This document shows positions 50,765 to 59,387 of a stretch of 64,000 nucleotides of DNA, piece after piece. A program made the position numbers and the translations under genes. Location of the stretch: assembly GCA_936928855.1 (NCBI GenBank), contig CAKZHZ010000019.1, forward strand, positions 156,086 through 220,085, read 5' to 3'. A model generated the notes under the pieces. That model was not told where the DNA came from. It made no database searches and saw only the letters and a program-made list of their open reading frames with translations. Position 1 is the stretch's first letter. Every line of letters starts with the position of its first letter. This DNA is from an uncultured Polycyclovorans sp. Lineage in GTDB: Bacteria > Pseudomonadota > Gammaproteobacteria > Nevskiales > Nevskiaceae.

Positions 50765-50834
50765 AGGAAAGCGGGAAACCCCGCAGCTGTTCAGGCATCA
50801 CACCCGAATCTAGAGGCCCCACCGAGGACCCGGT

Positions 50835-51518
50835 ATGACCCCCGATATGTCCTTTACCCATCTCATCGCCAGCGCGAGCCTGCTCGCGCAGATCGTGCTG
50901 GTGCTGTTGCTGATGGCGTCCGTCCTGTCCTGGGCGATGATTTTCTCCAAGCGCGCGCTGCTCAAACGCATCGCCGATGCCGCCGAGCAGTTCGAGGATC
51001 GGTTCTGGAGTGGCGGCAATCTGGCCGACCTCTATGAGAGCGTCCGGCGCGACAAGTCATTGGAGGGGGTGGCGGCGATCTTCAGCGCCGGCTACGAGGA
51101 GTACACCCGCCAACAGACCAGCGGACGACTGGATCCAGACGACGCCATCGCCGCCATTCAGCGGCAGATGCGGGTGGCCCAGGTCCGGGAGGTGGAGCGC
51201 GTCGAGAATGGCCTGGCGATGCTGGCCACGATCGGCTCCGTCAGTCCGTACGTCGGTCTGTTCGGGACGGTGTGGGGCATCATGAACGCGTTCATTGGCA
51301 TCGGTCAGATGCAGAATGCCTCGCTGGCGGTGGTGGCCCCGGGTATCGCGGAAGCCCTGATCGCCACGGCCATGGGTTTGGTGGCGGCGATTCCCGCCTA
51401 CATCGCCTACAACTTCTTCACCCGCGGCATCGAGCGGCTCGAAAACCGGTACGTGACGTTCTCCGACGAGATGGTGGGGATCGTCGAGCGCAGCCTTCGC
51501 CACGGCAACCGTAACTGA
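50835..51518 (+). CDS. tolQ: Tol-Pal motor protein TolQ
   Basis: A 227-residue inner-membrane protein with three transmembrane helices: about residues 14-38, 135-157 and 168-192. It is the MotA/TolQ/ExbB-type proton channel that energises TolA with TolR. 'GSVSPYVGLFGTVWGIMNAF' and 'APGIAEALIATAMGLVAAIPAYIAYN' are the family signatures. Other ATG codons at residues 5 and nearby are possible starts. It is followed by tolR after 11 bp. Confidence 0.95.
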   Translation: MTPDMSFTHLIASASLLAQIVLVLLLMASVLSWAMIFSKRALLKRIADAAEQFEDRFWSGGNLADLYESVRRDKSLEGVAAIFSAGYEEYTRQQTSGRLDPDDAIAAIQRQMRVAQVREVERVENGLAMLATIGSVSPYVGLFGTVWGIMNAFIGIGQMQNASLAVVAPGIAEALIATAMGLVAAIPAYIAYNFFTRGIERLENRYVTFSDEMVGIVERSLRHGNRN

Positions 51519-51529
51519 GGCCGACTGCC

Positions 51530-51946
51530 ATGGCCCGCCGGAAACTCTCATCGGACATCAACGTCGTTCCCTACATCGACGTCATGCTGGTGTTGCTGGT
51601 TATCTTCATGGTGACCGCGCCGCTGTTGACCCAGGGAATTGAAGTGGACCTGCCGAAGACGCAGTCACAGACCCTGTCGGCGCAGCAGGAGCCGACGATT
51701 GTGTCGGTTGATCCTGCCGGCAACTTCTACCTCAACCGTGGGGATGCGCCGGACGCGCCACTGAGCGAGGACGAACTGGCGCGGCTGGTGTCGATTCTGG
51801 TGCGCAAGCAGCCGGAAGAGCTGATTCTTGTCGAAGGCGACGGTAAGGCGGAATACGCTGCGGTTGCCAAGGCCATGGGGGTTCTCCAGAGCGTCGGCGT
51901 CAAGAAGATCGGTTTCGTCACCGAACCCGCCGAGATCGACCGCTAA
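51530..51946 (+). CDS. tolR: Tol-Pal system protein TolR
   Basis: A 138-residue protein with one transmembrane helix (about 13-33) carrying the protonatable Asp in 'VPYIDVMLVLLVIFMV', and a periplasmic domain that dimerises and interacts with peptidoglycan. The N-terminal block 'LSSDINVVPYIDVMLVLLV' is typical. It couples proton flow to movement of TolA. tolA starts 8 bp after its stop. Confidence 0.95.
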   Translation: MARRKLSSDINVVPYIDVMLVLLVIFMVTAPLLTQGIEVDLPKTQSQTLSAQQEPTIVSVDPAGNFYLNRGDAPDAPLSEDELARLVSILVRKQPEELILVEGDGKAEYAAVAKAMGVLQSVGVKKIGFVTEPAEIDR

Positions 51947-51954
51947 GGTTGGGT

Positions 51955-52911
51955 ATGGAATTGCGTCCCCAGCACGTATGGGCGGCGGTTGCGGCGCATC
52001 TTGCCGTGGCCCTGCTGTTGATGCTGACCCAATGGCTGCACCCGACGCCGGAGATTCCGCCGGTGATGGAGGTGGTGTTTGTGCCACCGCCCACGGAACA
52101 GCCCAAACCCAGTGTGCAGCCCACGCCGGCGCCGACCCCGCCGCCTACGCCCGCCCCCACACCGGAACCGACGCCGCCGCCGCCGACGCCCAAGCCGACG
52201 CCGAAGCCACCGGACCCCGCGCAGGAGCTGGCCAAGTTCACGGATGCCATCAAGCGCAAGCTTGAGTGCGGCAATCTGGGCGCCTTGCGTCAGGAGGCTG
52301 CCGCTGCTGCCACCGCAGCCCAGCGGCAGGCTGCTGAAAAGCTGATCGCGCAGAAGGCGGCGGACTGCGCGCGTCAGGAAGAGGAAAAGAAGAAGAAGGA
52401 AGAGGCCGCCCGTCTGGAACAGGAGCGCAAGGAGCGTGAAGCCGCCGAGCGCAAGGAGCAGGAGCGGCGCGAGCGGGAGGAACGCGAGCGCCAAGCGGCC
52501 ATGCAGGCCGCGCTGGAGGCTGAGCGGCGCGATCGTGAGCGGGCGGAACAGCAGGCACGCCAATCCGAGCTGGAGGCGCAGCTGCAGGCAGAGGCGGCTG
52601 CGCGCGAGGGAGCCCGCATCGACTCAGAGCTGTCCCGCTGGGTGGGGCAGGTGACGGCCATTGTGCGCAGCAATATCCGCTTGCAACCGAACTATGGCGA
52701 GAATCTGATGACTCAGATTCGGGTCCAGCAGTTGCCGGGCGGTACCATCACGGCCATTCAGGTCGTACAGTCGTCTGGTAATCCCGGCTACGACCTTGCG
52801 GTGCAACGGGCACTGGAAGTGTCCTCGCCGCTGCCGCCGATCAACGATCCGGCGGTGTTTGCGCGGGCAAGAGATATTATATTCAGGTTTACACCCAAAG
52901 ACTTACGCTAA
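51955..52911 (+). CDS. tolA: Cell envelope integrity protein TolA
   Basis: A 318-residue protein with one transmembrane helix (about residues 7-27), a Pro-rich segment (about 40-90, 'PTPAPTPPPTPAPTPEP'), a long charged helical domain rich in Glu, Lys, Arg and Ala (about 130-220) and a C-terminal TonB-like domain ('IRSNIRLQPNYGENLMTQIRVQ'). The C-terminal domain contacts TolB and Pal. AAGG at 51945-51948 supports the ATG; a TTG two codons earlier is in frame. It is shorter than the E. coli protein (421), mainly in the helical domain. Confidence 0.93.
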   Translation: MELRPQHVWAAVAAHLAVALLLMLTQWLHPTPEIPPVMEVVFVPPPTEQPKPSVQPTPAPTPPPTPAPTPEPTPPPPTPKPTPKPPDPAQELAKFTDAIKRKLECGNLGALRQEAAAAATAAQRQAAEKLIAQKAADCARQEEEKKKKEEAARLEQERKEREAAERKEQERREREERERQAAMQAALEAERRDRERAEQQARQSELEAQLQAEAAAREGARIDSELSRWVGQVTAIVRSNIRLQPNYGENLMTQIRVQQLPGGTITAIQVVQSSGNPGYDLAVQRALEVSSPLPPINDPAVFARARDIIFRFTPKDLR

Positions 52912-52920
52912 GGTGCTGAA

Positions 52921-54228
52921 GTGATTCGTGAACTTACCCCTGTCTGGATCCGTGGCCTCGCCGTCGTGCTGGCGACGCTGTCGTTTGCGGCCCAGGCCCA
53001 GCTGGAAATCACCGTCACGGGCGGCGTGGAGCGAGCTGCGCCCATCGCCATCGTGCCGTTCAGTGCCCCGGAAAGCGTCGATTTTGACGTGGCCCGCATC
53101 ATCGAGGCGGACCTGGCGCGCACCGGGCTTTTCGATGCGCTGGCCCGTCAGGACATGCTGGAGAAGCCCTCTGACATCGCCCAGTTCAACAGTGCCAACT
53201 GGCGCGCCGTGGGCATGGATAACGTGGTCATCGGACAGCTGCGGCTGGATCCCAACACCGGCAACGTCGGGGCCCGCTTCTGGCTGGTCGATGCCCTGCG
53301 CAACCAGCAACTGCTCGGCTTTGACATGCCGGCGGTGCCCCCCGCGCAGCTGCGATACCTGGCACACCAGATCGCCGATCTGGTGTTCGAAAAGCTGACT
53401 GGCTTCCCGGGGGCCTTCAATACCCGTATCGCCTACGTGGCTGCCAGCGGGCTGGGCTATCAGCGACGGTTCGAGCTGGTCATCGCGGATGCTGATGGGT
53501 TCAACCCCCGCACCGTGGCCACGTCCCGCGAGCCCATCATGTCGCCGGCGTGGGCCCCCGATCGTCGTCATATCGCCTATGTGGGCTACGAGCGCGGCCG
53601 CTCGGCGGTGTACATCCACGAACTGGAGTCCGGCAAGGTTCGCAAGCTGGTGTCGGAGCGCGGTATCAACGGTTCTCCGTCCTGGTCGCCCGATGGACGA
53701 CGAATGGCGGTGACGCTCTCGTTCGAGAACAACCCGGACATCTATGTGATCGACCTGGGCTCTGGGGAGCGGATTCGCCTGACCGAACACTTCGGCATCG
53801 ATACCGAGCCGGCATGGTCACCGGATGGTGAGTACGTGGTGTTCACGTCCGACCGCGGCGGACAGCCGCAGATCTACCGCATCATCTCCACCGGCGGCGG
53901 CAAGCCTGAGCGGCTGACCTTCGACGGCCGGCAGAACCTGAAGGCCAGCTATTCGCCAGACGGCAAGACGCTGGTCATGGTGAATTACGATCAAGGGAGC
54001 TATCGTGTGGCCACGATGGATCTCGATTCCCGTCGTGTGACGAAGCTGACCGATGGTCGCCTTGACGAGGCGCCCGGCTTTGCACCCAACGGGGCAGTGA
54101 TCATTTATGCCACGCAAAGCGGTGGAACCGCAGAGCTGGCGACCGTTTCCCTGGACGGCCGGGTGAAGACCCGCCTGCGCCAGGCGGGTGATGTGCGCGA
54201 ACCGGCGTGGTCGCCACTGGCCCGTTAA
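52921..54228 (+). CDS. tolB: Tol-Pal system beta-propeller protein TolB
   Basis: A 435-residue periplasmic protein with signal peptide cleaved near 'AAQAQLE'. The N-terminal domain (about residues 30-160, 'IAIVPFSAPES', 'VVIGQLRLDPNTGNVGARFWL') is followed by a six-bladed propeller of PD40/WD-like repeats with recurring 'SPDG' motifs. It binds Pal and TolA in turn. The start is GTG, directly after tolA. The length is normal. Confidence 0.96.
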   Translation: MIRELTPVWIRGLAVVLATLSFAAQAQLEITVTGGVERAAPIAIVPFSAPESVDFDVARIIEADLARTGLFDALARQDMLEKPSDIAQFNSANWRAVGMDNVVIGQLRLDPNTGNVGARFWLVDALRNQQLLGFDMPAVPPAQLRYLAHQIADLVFEKLTGFPGAFNTRIAYVAASGLGYQRRFELVIADADGFNPRTVATSREPIMSPAWAPDRRHIAYVGYERGRSAVYIHELESGKVRKLVSERGINGSPSWSPDGRRMAVTLSFENNPDIYVIDLGSGERIRLTEHFGIDTEPAWSPDGEYVVFTSDRGGQPQIYRIISTGGGKPERLTFDGRQNLKASYSPDGKTLVMVNYDQGSYRVATMDLDSRRVTKLTDGRLDEAPGFAPNGAVIIYATQSGGTAELATVSLDGRVKTRLRQAGDVREPAWSPLAR

Positions 54229-54235
54229 ACCCTTT

Positions 54236-54263
54236 CCACGCCTGAACGTGGTTCTTTGCTTTC
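54236..54263 (+). promoter_or_regulatory. Short hairpin with T-rich tail between tolB and pal
   Basis: CCACG-cctgaa-CGTGG (54236-54251) followed by a T-rich run to about 54263, just before the pal ribosome binding site AGGAG (54265-54269). A 5-bp stem is weak for termination, so it may attenuate transcription into pal or stabilise pal mRNA. The structure is seen, the effect is inferred. Confidence 0.35.
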
Positions 54264-54276
54264 TAGGAGCACTGGT

Positions 54277-54810
54277 ATGTTGACCCTTCGGACGGCCCTC
54301 ATCGCGGCAGTCGTTGTGACCCTTTCCGCCTGCGCCAGCGGTAACAAGGACAAGATCGATGCCCGCAATACGGGTGCAGGTTCCAGCACCACCGGCACGA
54401 TGCCCTACAGCGGTACGGCACCGCAGCCGCTCGGTGGCAACACCGCTCCGCAGCAGACGCAGTCGGAGCTGGCTGGCCGCATGACCCAGAACGTTGTCTA
54501 CTTCGAGTTCGATAGCGCCGAGATCAGCGCAGACGGCCTCAAGGTGGTCGAGGTATATGGCAGCTATTTGGCAGCCAATCCGTCGATGAAGGTGCGCCTT
54601 GAAGGCCACACCGACGAGCGGGGAACGCGCGAGTACAACATCGGCCTTGGTGAGCGTCGTGCCGTTTCGGTCGAACAGGCGTTGCTGCGCGCGGGCGCCA
54701 CGCCCTCGCAGGTCAGCGTGGTCAGCTACGGCGAAGAGCGGCCGGTGGCGCCGGGTTCCGGCGAGTCTGACTGGGCGCAGAACCGCCGCGTCGAGATCGT
54801 CCGCCTGTAA
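54277..54810 (+). CDS. pal: Peptidoglycan-associated lipoprotein Pal
   Basis: A 177-residue outer-membrane lipoprotein. The lipobox LSAC places the lipidated cysteine at residue 19, followed by a linker and an OmpA-like domain that binds peptidoglycan, with 'YFEFDSAEI' and 'LEGHTDERGTREYNIGLGERRA' as signatures. With TolB and TolA it links the outer membrane to the cell wall and supports outer-membrane constriction. AGGAG lies 7 bp upstream. cpoB follows 24 bp later. Confidence 0.96.
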   Translation: MLTLRTALIAAVVVTLSACASGNKDKIDARNTGAGSSTTGTMPYSGTAPQPLGGNTAPQQTQSELAGRMTQNVVYFEFDSAEISADGLKVVEVYGSYLAANPSMKVRLEGHTDERGTREYNIGLGERRAVSVEQALLRAGATPSQVSVVSYGEERPVAPGSGESDWAQNRRVEIVRL

Positions 54811-54834
54811 TTCACGCGCATCGAGGAGATTGCC

Positions 54835-55683
54835 ATGCGTCGTTTTCGTCCTGTCCTAGCGGGCCTGGCCGGTCTGGCCGTGCTCGGCCTGTCCGCCTGT
54901 GCCGCACCCGCCGGGATCAACGGTGGCGGTGATGCGCTGTCGCCAGAAGAGCGGCGACTGCAGGCAGTCGAAAACAAGATGGCTGCCGTGCAGCGACGAA
55001 TCGATGCGCTCGATTCGTCGCGTATGGACGACAATGTCTCCAATCTGCGTGACGAGCTGCGCGATCTGCGCGGACAGGTTGAGAAGCTGAGCTTCGATGT
55101 CCGTCAGATTGATGAACGCAGCAAGCAGCTGTATGTCGACCTCGACCAGCGTATGCGGACCCTGGAAGGGGGAGCTGCACCGGCCGCAGGGGCGGGCTAC
55201 GGCGTACTCGCCCCCACTGCACCGCCCGCCGGCGGTGCAGCAGCGCCGGCGAGCCCTGCGGCGCCCGCGACGACGGGCGGCGCGGTGCAGCTGGGTGCGC
55301 AGAACGATCCGGATGAAGAGGCGGCCTATCTGACCACCTTCGACCTGCTGAAGAATGGCAAGTACGATGAGGCCATCAAGGGGTTCAAGGCGCATCTCGA
55401 CCAGTATCCGCAGGGCCAGTACGCCGACAACGCGGCGTATTGGCTGGGAGAGGCGAGCTACGTCAAGCGTGACTATGCCTCGGCGGCCGACGCCTTCAAT
55501 CGGGTCGCGACCCGGCACCCGCAATCGCCGCGTGCGCCGGACGCATTGTTCAAACTGGCGCTGACGCAGCAGGAGTTGAAGAAGGCCAGCGAAGCTCGTG
55601 CGACGTTGGAGCAGGTGATCAGCCGCTATCCCAACTCCAATGCCGCCCGGCTGGCGCAACAGCGTCTGCAGGGCGGAAACTGA
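54835..55683 (+). CDS. cpoB: Cell division coordinator CpoB (YbgF), predicted lipoprotein
   Basis: A 282-residue envelope protein with an N-terminal coiled coil (about residues 38-105, 'LQAVENKMAAVQRRIDALDSS' onward), an Ala/Pro/Gly-rich linker, and a TPR domain (about 165-280, 'AAYLTTFDLLKNGKYDEAIKGFKAHL'). It links Tol-Pal to peptidoglycan synthesis at division. The signal peptide ends in a lipobox, LSAC, with Cys22; this differs from E. coli CpoB, which is a soluble periplasmic protein. A strong terminator follows. Confidence 0.9.
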   Translation: MRRFRPVLAGLAGLAVLGLSACAAPAGINGGGDALSPEERRLQAVENKMAAVQRRIDALDSSRMDDNVSNLRDELRDLRGQVEKLSFDVRQIDERSKQLYVDLDQRMRTLEGGAAPAAGAGYGVLAPTAPPAGGAAAPASPAAPATTGGAVQLGAQNDPDEEAAYLTTFDLLKNGKYDEAIKGFKAHLDQYPQGQYADNAAYWLGEASYVKRDYASAADAFNRVATRHPQSPRAPDALFKLALTQQELKKASEARATLEQVISRYPNSNAARLAQQRLQGGN

Positions 55684-55702
55684 GGTCGACGGTCGATATC
55701 GC

Positions 55703-55733
55703 GGGGGCCGCCTCGGCGGCCCCCGTTTTCGTT
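55703..55733 (+). terminator. Intrinsic terminator after cpoB
   Basis: GGGGGCCGC (55703-55711) pairs with GCGGCCCCC (55716-55724) around a 4-nt loop, and a T-rich tail follows (gTTTTcgTTT). It ends the tol-pal transcript before queE. Confidence 0.85.
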
Positions 55734-55746
55734 TCTGGAAGTAGCC

Positions 55747-56394
55747 GTGGCCGCTGAGCGTCTCAAGATCACCGAGATTTTCCGCTCCCTGCAAGGGGAG
55801 TCGGCATCGGTCGGCTGGCCGACGGTCTTCGTTCGGCTCACCGGCTGTCCACTGCGGTGCCAATACTGTGACACTGCATATGCCTTTCACGGTGGGGAGT
55901 GGCAGTCGCTTGACGCCATTCTCGACACCGTGGCTGCGCTGGGTGCACGCCACGTCTGCATCACCGGTGGCGAACCGCTGGCACAGAAGGCGGTGTTGCC
56001 GCTGATGGCGCGCCTGTGTGACGCTGGACATGCGGTCTCCATCGAGACCAGCGGCGCGCTCGACATTGCAGCGATTGACCCCAGAGTGCGGCGGGTCATG
56101 GATCTCAAGACGCCGGACTCCGGCGAGTGCGAACGCAACCGTTGGGCCAACATCGAGCATCTACGCCCTGAGGACGAGGTCAAGTTCGTGCTGTGTTCGC
56201 GGGCGGACTATGACTGGGCCTGCGCTCAGGTGGATCATCACCGGCTGACCGCGCGCACCCAAGTGTTGTTTTCGCCCAGTCAGACCCAGCTGGCCGCCAC
56301 TACGCTGGCGGACTGGATTGTCGCCGATCGGCGCGACGTGCGTTTCCAGGTTCAGCTGCACAAGGCCCTCTGGGGCGCCGAGCCAGGACGCTGA
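55747..56394 (+). CDS. queE: 7-carboxy-7-deazaguanine synthase QueE
   Basis: A 215-residue radical S-adenosylmethionine enzyme of queuosine synthesis. The [4Fe-4S] cysteines are C34, C38 and C41 in 'GCPLRCQYCDT', and 'ITGGEPLAQ' binds substrate/SAM. It makes 7-carboxy-7-deazaguanine, the substrate of QueC, which is encoded directly downstream. The start is GTG, 13 bp after the terminator tail, so the promoter probably overlaps the terminator. The order cpoB-queE-queC is common in gammaproteobacteria. Confidence 0.94.
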   Translation: MAAERLKITEIFRSLQGESASVGWPTVFVRLTGCPLRCQYCDTAYAFHGGEWQSLDAILDTVAALGARHVCITGGEPLAQKAVLPLMARLCDAGHAVSIETSGALDIAAIDPRVRRVMDLKTPDSGECERNRWANIEHLRPEDEVKFVLCSRADYDWACAQVDHHRLTARTQVLFSPSQTQLAATTLADWIVADRRDVRFQVQLHKALWGAEPGR

Positions 56395-56395
56395 G

Positions 56396-57091
56396 ATGAA
56401 TACTGCCGATTCGCAGGAAGGCCGTCGGAAAGCGGTTGTCCTTTTTTCCGGGGGGTTGGACTCCGCCACGGTGATGGCGATGGCTCGCGATCAGGGTTTC
56501 GACCTGTATGCACTATCGGTGTCGTACGGTCAGCGGCATGTGGCCGAGCTGGCGGCGGCGGCGCGGTTGGCGGTGCATTTCGGTGCCCAGGCCCACCAGC
56601 AGCTACAGGTCAATCTCGACCAGGTGGGGGGGTCGGCGTTGACCGATCCCGGCATTGCGGTCCCGGAGGAGGCCAGCAGCGGTATTCCGGTCACCTATGT
56701 GCCGGCCCGTAACACGCTGTTCCTTTCTCTGGCTCTGGGTTGGGCGGAGGTGCTCGGCGCCGAGGACCTGTTCATCGGCGTCAACGCGGTCGACTATTCC
56801 GGGTACCCCGATTGTCGTCCCGCCTTCATCGAAGCCTTCGAGCGTCTCGCCACGCTTGCCACGCGACAGGGCGTGGAAGGGCGCCCGTTTCGCGTCCATG
56901 CGCCGCTGATGACGCTGAGCAAGGCGGACATCATCGAAGCCGGCACGCGGCTGGGGGTGCCTTACGGGTTGACGGTGTCGTGCTACCAGGCCGATGACGA
57001 CGGGCGCGCCTGTGGCCGCTGTGACAGCTGCCGGCTGCGCCGTGAAGGGTTTGCCGCTGCAGGGGTCCCGGATCCGACGCGCTATCGCTGA
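56396..57091 (+). CDS. queC: 7-cyano-7-deazaguanine synthase QueC
   Basis: A 231-residue ATP-dependent enzyme turning 7-carboxy-7-deazaguanine into preQ0. The PP-loop SGGLDS is at residues 18-23, 'YVPARNTLFLSLALGWAEV' follows, and the zinc-binding cysteines are in 'CYQADDDGRACGRCDSCRLR' near the C-terminus. The ATG lies one base after the queE stop, so both are one transcript. It converges on tRNA-Lys with a 6-bp gap. Confidence 0.95.
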   Translation: MNTADSQEGRRKAVVLFSGGLDSATVMAMARDQGFDLYALSVSYGQRHVAELAAAARLAVHFGAQAHQQLQVNLDQVGGSALTDPGIAVPEEASSGIPVTYVPARNTLFLSLALGWAEVLGAEDLFIGVNAVDYSGYPDCRPAFIEAFERLATLATRQGVEGRPFRVHAPLMTLSKADIIEAGTRLGVPYGLTVSCYQADDDGRACGRCDSCRLRREGFAAAGVPDPTRYR

Positions 57092-57097
57092 GAAGAA

Positions 57098-57173
57098 TGG
57101 TGGGCCGTGATGGATTCGAACCATCGACCAATTGGTTAAAAGCCAACTGCTCTACCAGCTGAGCTAACGGCCC
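57098..57173 (-). tRNA. tRNA-Lys (anticodon TTT)
   Basis: The minus-strand sequence begins GGGCCGTTAGCTCAGCTGGT and ends with an encoded CCA. The acceptor stem GGGCCGT pairs with ACGGCCC, the anticodon arm GTTGG-CTTTTAA-CCAAT has anticodon TTT, and the T arm has GTTCGAATC. The length is 76 nt. It reads lysine codons AAA/AAG. Confidence 0.97.
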
Positions 57174-57188
57174 GTTCAGCGGGCGCGA

Positions 57189-57217
57189 AGGATAGCGGAA
57201 TGTGACGCCGCTGAGAA
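57189..57217 (-). promoter_or_regulatory. Likely promoter of tRNA-Lys
   Basis: On the minus strand TTCTCA (57212-57217) and TATCCT (57189-57194) are separated by 17 bp, and a GC-rich discriminator follows before the tRNA. Hexamers agree only partly with sigma-70 consensus; position is right. Confidence 0.45.
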
Positions 57218-57238
57218 CCCTGAAGCGGACATCCCGGT

Positions 57239-57270
57239 AAAAAAAAGACGCCCCTCGCGTGGAGGGGCGT
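57239..57270 (-). terminator. Intrinsic terminator of the symporter transcript
   Basis: Read on the minus strand, ACGCCCCTC pairs with GAGGGGCGT (57262-57270 with 57248-57256) around a 5-nt loop, followed by eight T residues (57246-57239). It separates the symporter gene from tRNA-Lys. Confidence 0.9.
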
Positions 57271-57310
57271 TGGCAAAACCCGGGCCCAGGCGCCGCGGGG
57301 AGGGAGGCGC

Positions 57311-59095
57311 TCAGTGATCCAGGGCGGTGCCGGCGCCGCGAGGCACCCGGACGTCCTCCACCAGCTGCTGGATGCGTGCGGGTGGCGGTGGTGTCATGCG
57401 CGAGACCAGCATCGCCACCGCGAAGTTCAGCACTGCGCCCACGGTGCCGAAGCCCTGCGGGGCGATACCGAGGATCCAGCCCTCGGCGTTGTCAGGCAAC
57501 ACTGCTGTTCCGGGAATGAAGAACCACCCCTTGAACAGGAAGATGTAGACCAGGGTGCTGACCAGTCCCGCCAACATGCCGGCGATGGCGCCCTGCTTGT
57601 TCATGCGGGTGCTGAAGATCCCCATCATGAGGGCCGGGAACAATGACGACGCAGCGAGCCCGAATGCCAGCGCCACGACCTCCGCGGCGAAACCCGGAGG
57701 GTTCAGCCCAAGGTAGCCTGCGATGACGATGGCACAGGCCATGGCGATCCGCCCCGCCAGCAGTTCGTTCTTGTCGCTGATCCCCGGCATGAACACGCCC
57801 TTGAGCAGGTCATGCGAGATGGCGGACGAGATGGCCAGCAGCAGCCCCGCCGCCGTCGACAAGGCCGCTGCCAGCCCGCCTGCCGCCACCAGCGCGATGA
57901 CCCAGCCCGGCAGATTGGCGATCTCGGGGTTGGCCAGCACCATGATGTCCCGATCCAGCGTCACCACCTCGTTGCCGGCCCAGCCGTGGCCTTCGGCAGT
58001 GGCGGCGAAGTCCGGGTTCTTGTCGTTGTAGTACTGCAGGCGGCCGTCGCCATTCTTGTCCTCGAACTGCAGCAGTCCCGTGGTTTCCCAGGTACGCATC
58101 CAGCCCGGACGTTCCTCCAGCACCAGATTGCCTTCGGCGCTGCCCACTTCGCCGTGCTGAACGGTATTGATCAGGTTGTAGATGGCCATGGCGCCAACGG
58201 CAGGCGCGGTGGTGTAGAGCAGGGCGATGAAAACCAACGCCCAGCCCGCCGATTTTCGTGCATCACGCACTTTGGGCACCGTGAAGAAGCGTACGATCAC
58301 GTGCGGCAGACCTGCGGTGCCGATCATCAATGCCATGGTCAGGAGGAATACGTTGAGCATGCTCATGCCGCCTGGCTCGGTGTAGTCCCTGAAGCCGAGA
58401 TCGATCAGCATCGCATCCAGCTTGTGCAGCAGATAGATTCCGTCGCCTCCCTGCAGCGTGGCGCCCAGACCCACTTGGGGCAGAACCCAGCCGGTAAGCT
58501 GCAGCGAAATGAAGATCGCCGGTACCGTGTAGGCAAAGATCAGCACGACGTACTGGGCGATCTGCGTGTACGTGATGCCTTTCATGCCCCCCAGCACTGC
58601 ATAGGTGAAGACCGTGCCCATGCCGATCAACAGGCCGGTGGTGATGTCGACCTCCAGGAACCGGGAGAAAGCGATGCCGGCGCCGCGCATCTGGCCGATC
58701 ACATAGGTCAGCGACATCACCAGCAGACAGATCACCGCAACAATTCGTGCGGTCTGCGAGTAGAAGCGGTCTCCGATGAAGCCGGGGACGGTGAACTTGC
58801 CGAACTTGCGAAGGTACGGTGCCAGCAACAGTGCCATCAGCACGTAGCCGCCGGTCCATCCCATGAGGTAGACCGAACCGCTGTAGCCGAGAAAGGCGAT
58901 CAGTCCGGCCATCGAGATGAAGGAGGCGGCACTCATCCAGTCGGCGGCGGTGGCCATGCCGTTGGCCACAGGGTGCACCCCGCGGCCGGCGGCGTAGTAC
59001 TCACTGGTATTGCTCGCGCGCGCCCACAGGGCGATGCCGATATAGAGCGCGAAGCTGCCGCCTACCATGAGGTAGATCCAGGTCTTGGTATCCAT
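57311..59095 (-). CDS. Sodium/solute symporter, VC_2705-like SSS family
   Basis: A 594-residue inner-membrane transporter with about 13 helices. The SSS core is seen in 'GMATAADWMSAASFISMAGLIAFLGYSG', 'GLPHVIVRFFTVPKVRDARKS' and 'AALSTAAGLLLAISSAISHDLLKG'. The family resembles acetate permease ActP and is associated with a DUF4212 partner, encoded 13 bp upstream. A soluble loop of about 70 residues with 'FEDKNGDGRLQYYNDKNPD' interrupts the membrane domain, a feature of this subgroup. The substrate is likely a short-chain carboxylate, which is inference. An intrinsic terminator follows. Confidence 0.88.
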   Translation of the reverse strand: MDTKTWIYLMVGGSFALYIGIALWARASNTSEYYAAGRGVHPVANGMATAADWMSAASFISMAGLIAFLGYSGSVYLMGWTGGYVLMALLLAPYLRKFGKFTVPGFIGDRFYSQTARIVAVICLLVMSLTYVIGQMRGAGIAFSRFLEVDITTGLLIGMGTVFTYAVLGGMKGITYTQIAQYVVLIFAYTVPAIFISLQLTGWVLPQVGLGATLQGGDGIYLLHKLDAMLIDLGFRDYTEPGGMSMLNVFLLTMALMIGTAGLPHVIVRFFTVPKVRDARKSAGWALVFIALLYTTAPAVGAMAIYNLINTVQHGEVGSAEGNLVLEERPGWMRTWETTGLLQFEDKNGDGRLQYYNDKNPDFAATAEGHGWAGNEVVTLDRDIMVLANPEIANLPGWVIALVAAGGLAAALSTAAGLLLAISSAISHDLLKGVFMPGISDKNELLAGRIAMACAIVIAGYLGLNPPGFAAEVVALAFGLAASSLFPALMMGIFSTRMNKQGAIAGMLAGLVSTLVYIFLFKGWFFIPGTAVLPDNAEGWILGIAPQGFGTVGAVLNFAVAMLVSRMTPPPPARIQQLVEDVRVPRGAGTALDH

Positions 59096-59108
59096 GTCTG
59101 GTCTCCGG

Positions 59109-59375
59109 TCAGTCTTCGTGAACGTCGAAGTCGCGGTCCAGACGGTTCATCCGCGCCGCATATACGAAGATCAGCACCACGAAGGTGTAGATCGATCCCT
59201 GTTGTGCAAACCAGAATCCCAGTTTGAAGCCCCCCAGCGGGATGGCGTTGAACACGTCCACCAGCAGAATGCCGGCGCCGAACGAGACCGCGAACCAGAT
59301 CGCCAGCAGGATCAGCACGAGCCGAATGTTGGCCCGCCAGTACGCCTGCGGCGACCGATCAGGGGGGTGTGACAT
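59109..59375 (-). CDS. DUF4212 small subunit of the SSS symporter
   Basis: An 88-residue membrane protein with two helices (about 18-38 and 56-76) and the family's 'YWRANIRLVLILLAIWFAVSFG' segment. DUF4212 proteins are found next to VC_2705-type sodium/solute symporters and are regarded as a small subunit. GAGGAGA supports the ATG; a hairpin lies just upstream in the leader. The symporter gene starts 13 bp later. Confidence 0.88.
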   Translation of the reverse strand: MSHPPDRSPQAYWRANIRLVLILLAIWFAVSFGAGILLVDVFNAIPLGGFKLGFWFAQQGSIYTFVVLIFVYAARMNRLDRDFDVHED

Positions 59376-59387
59376 GGGATTCTCCTC

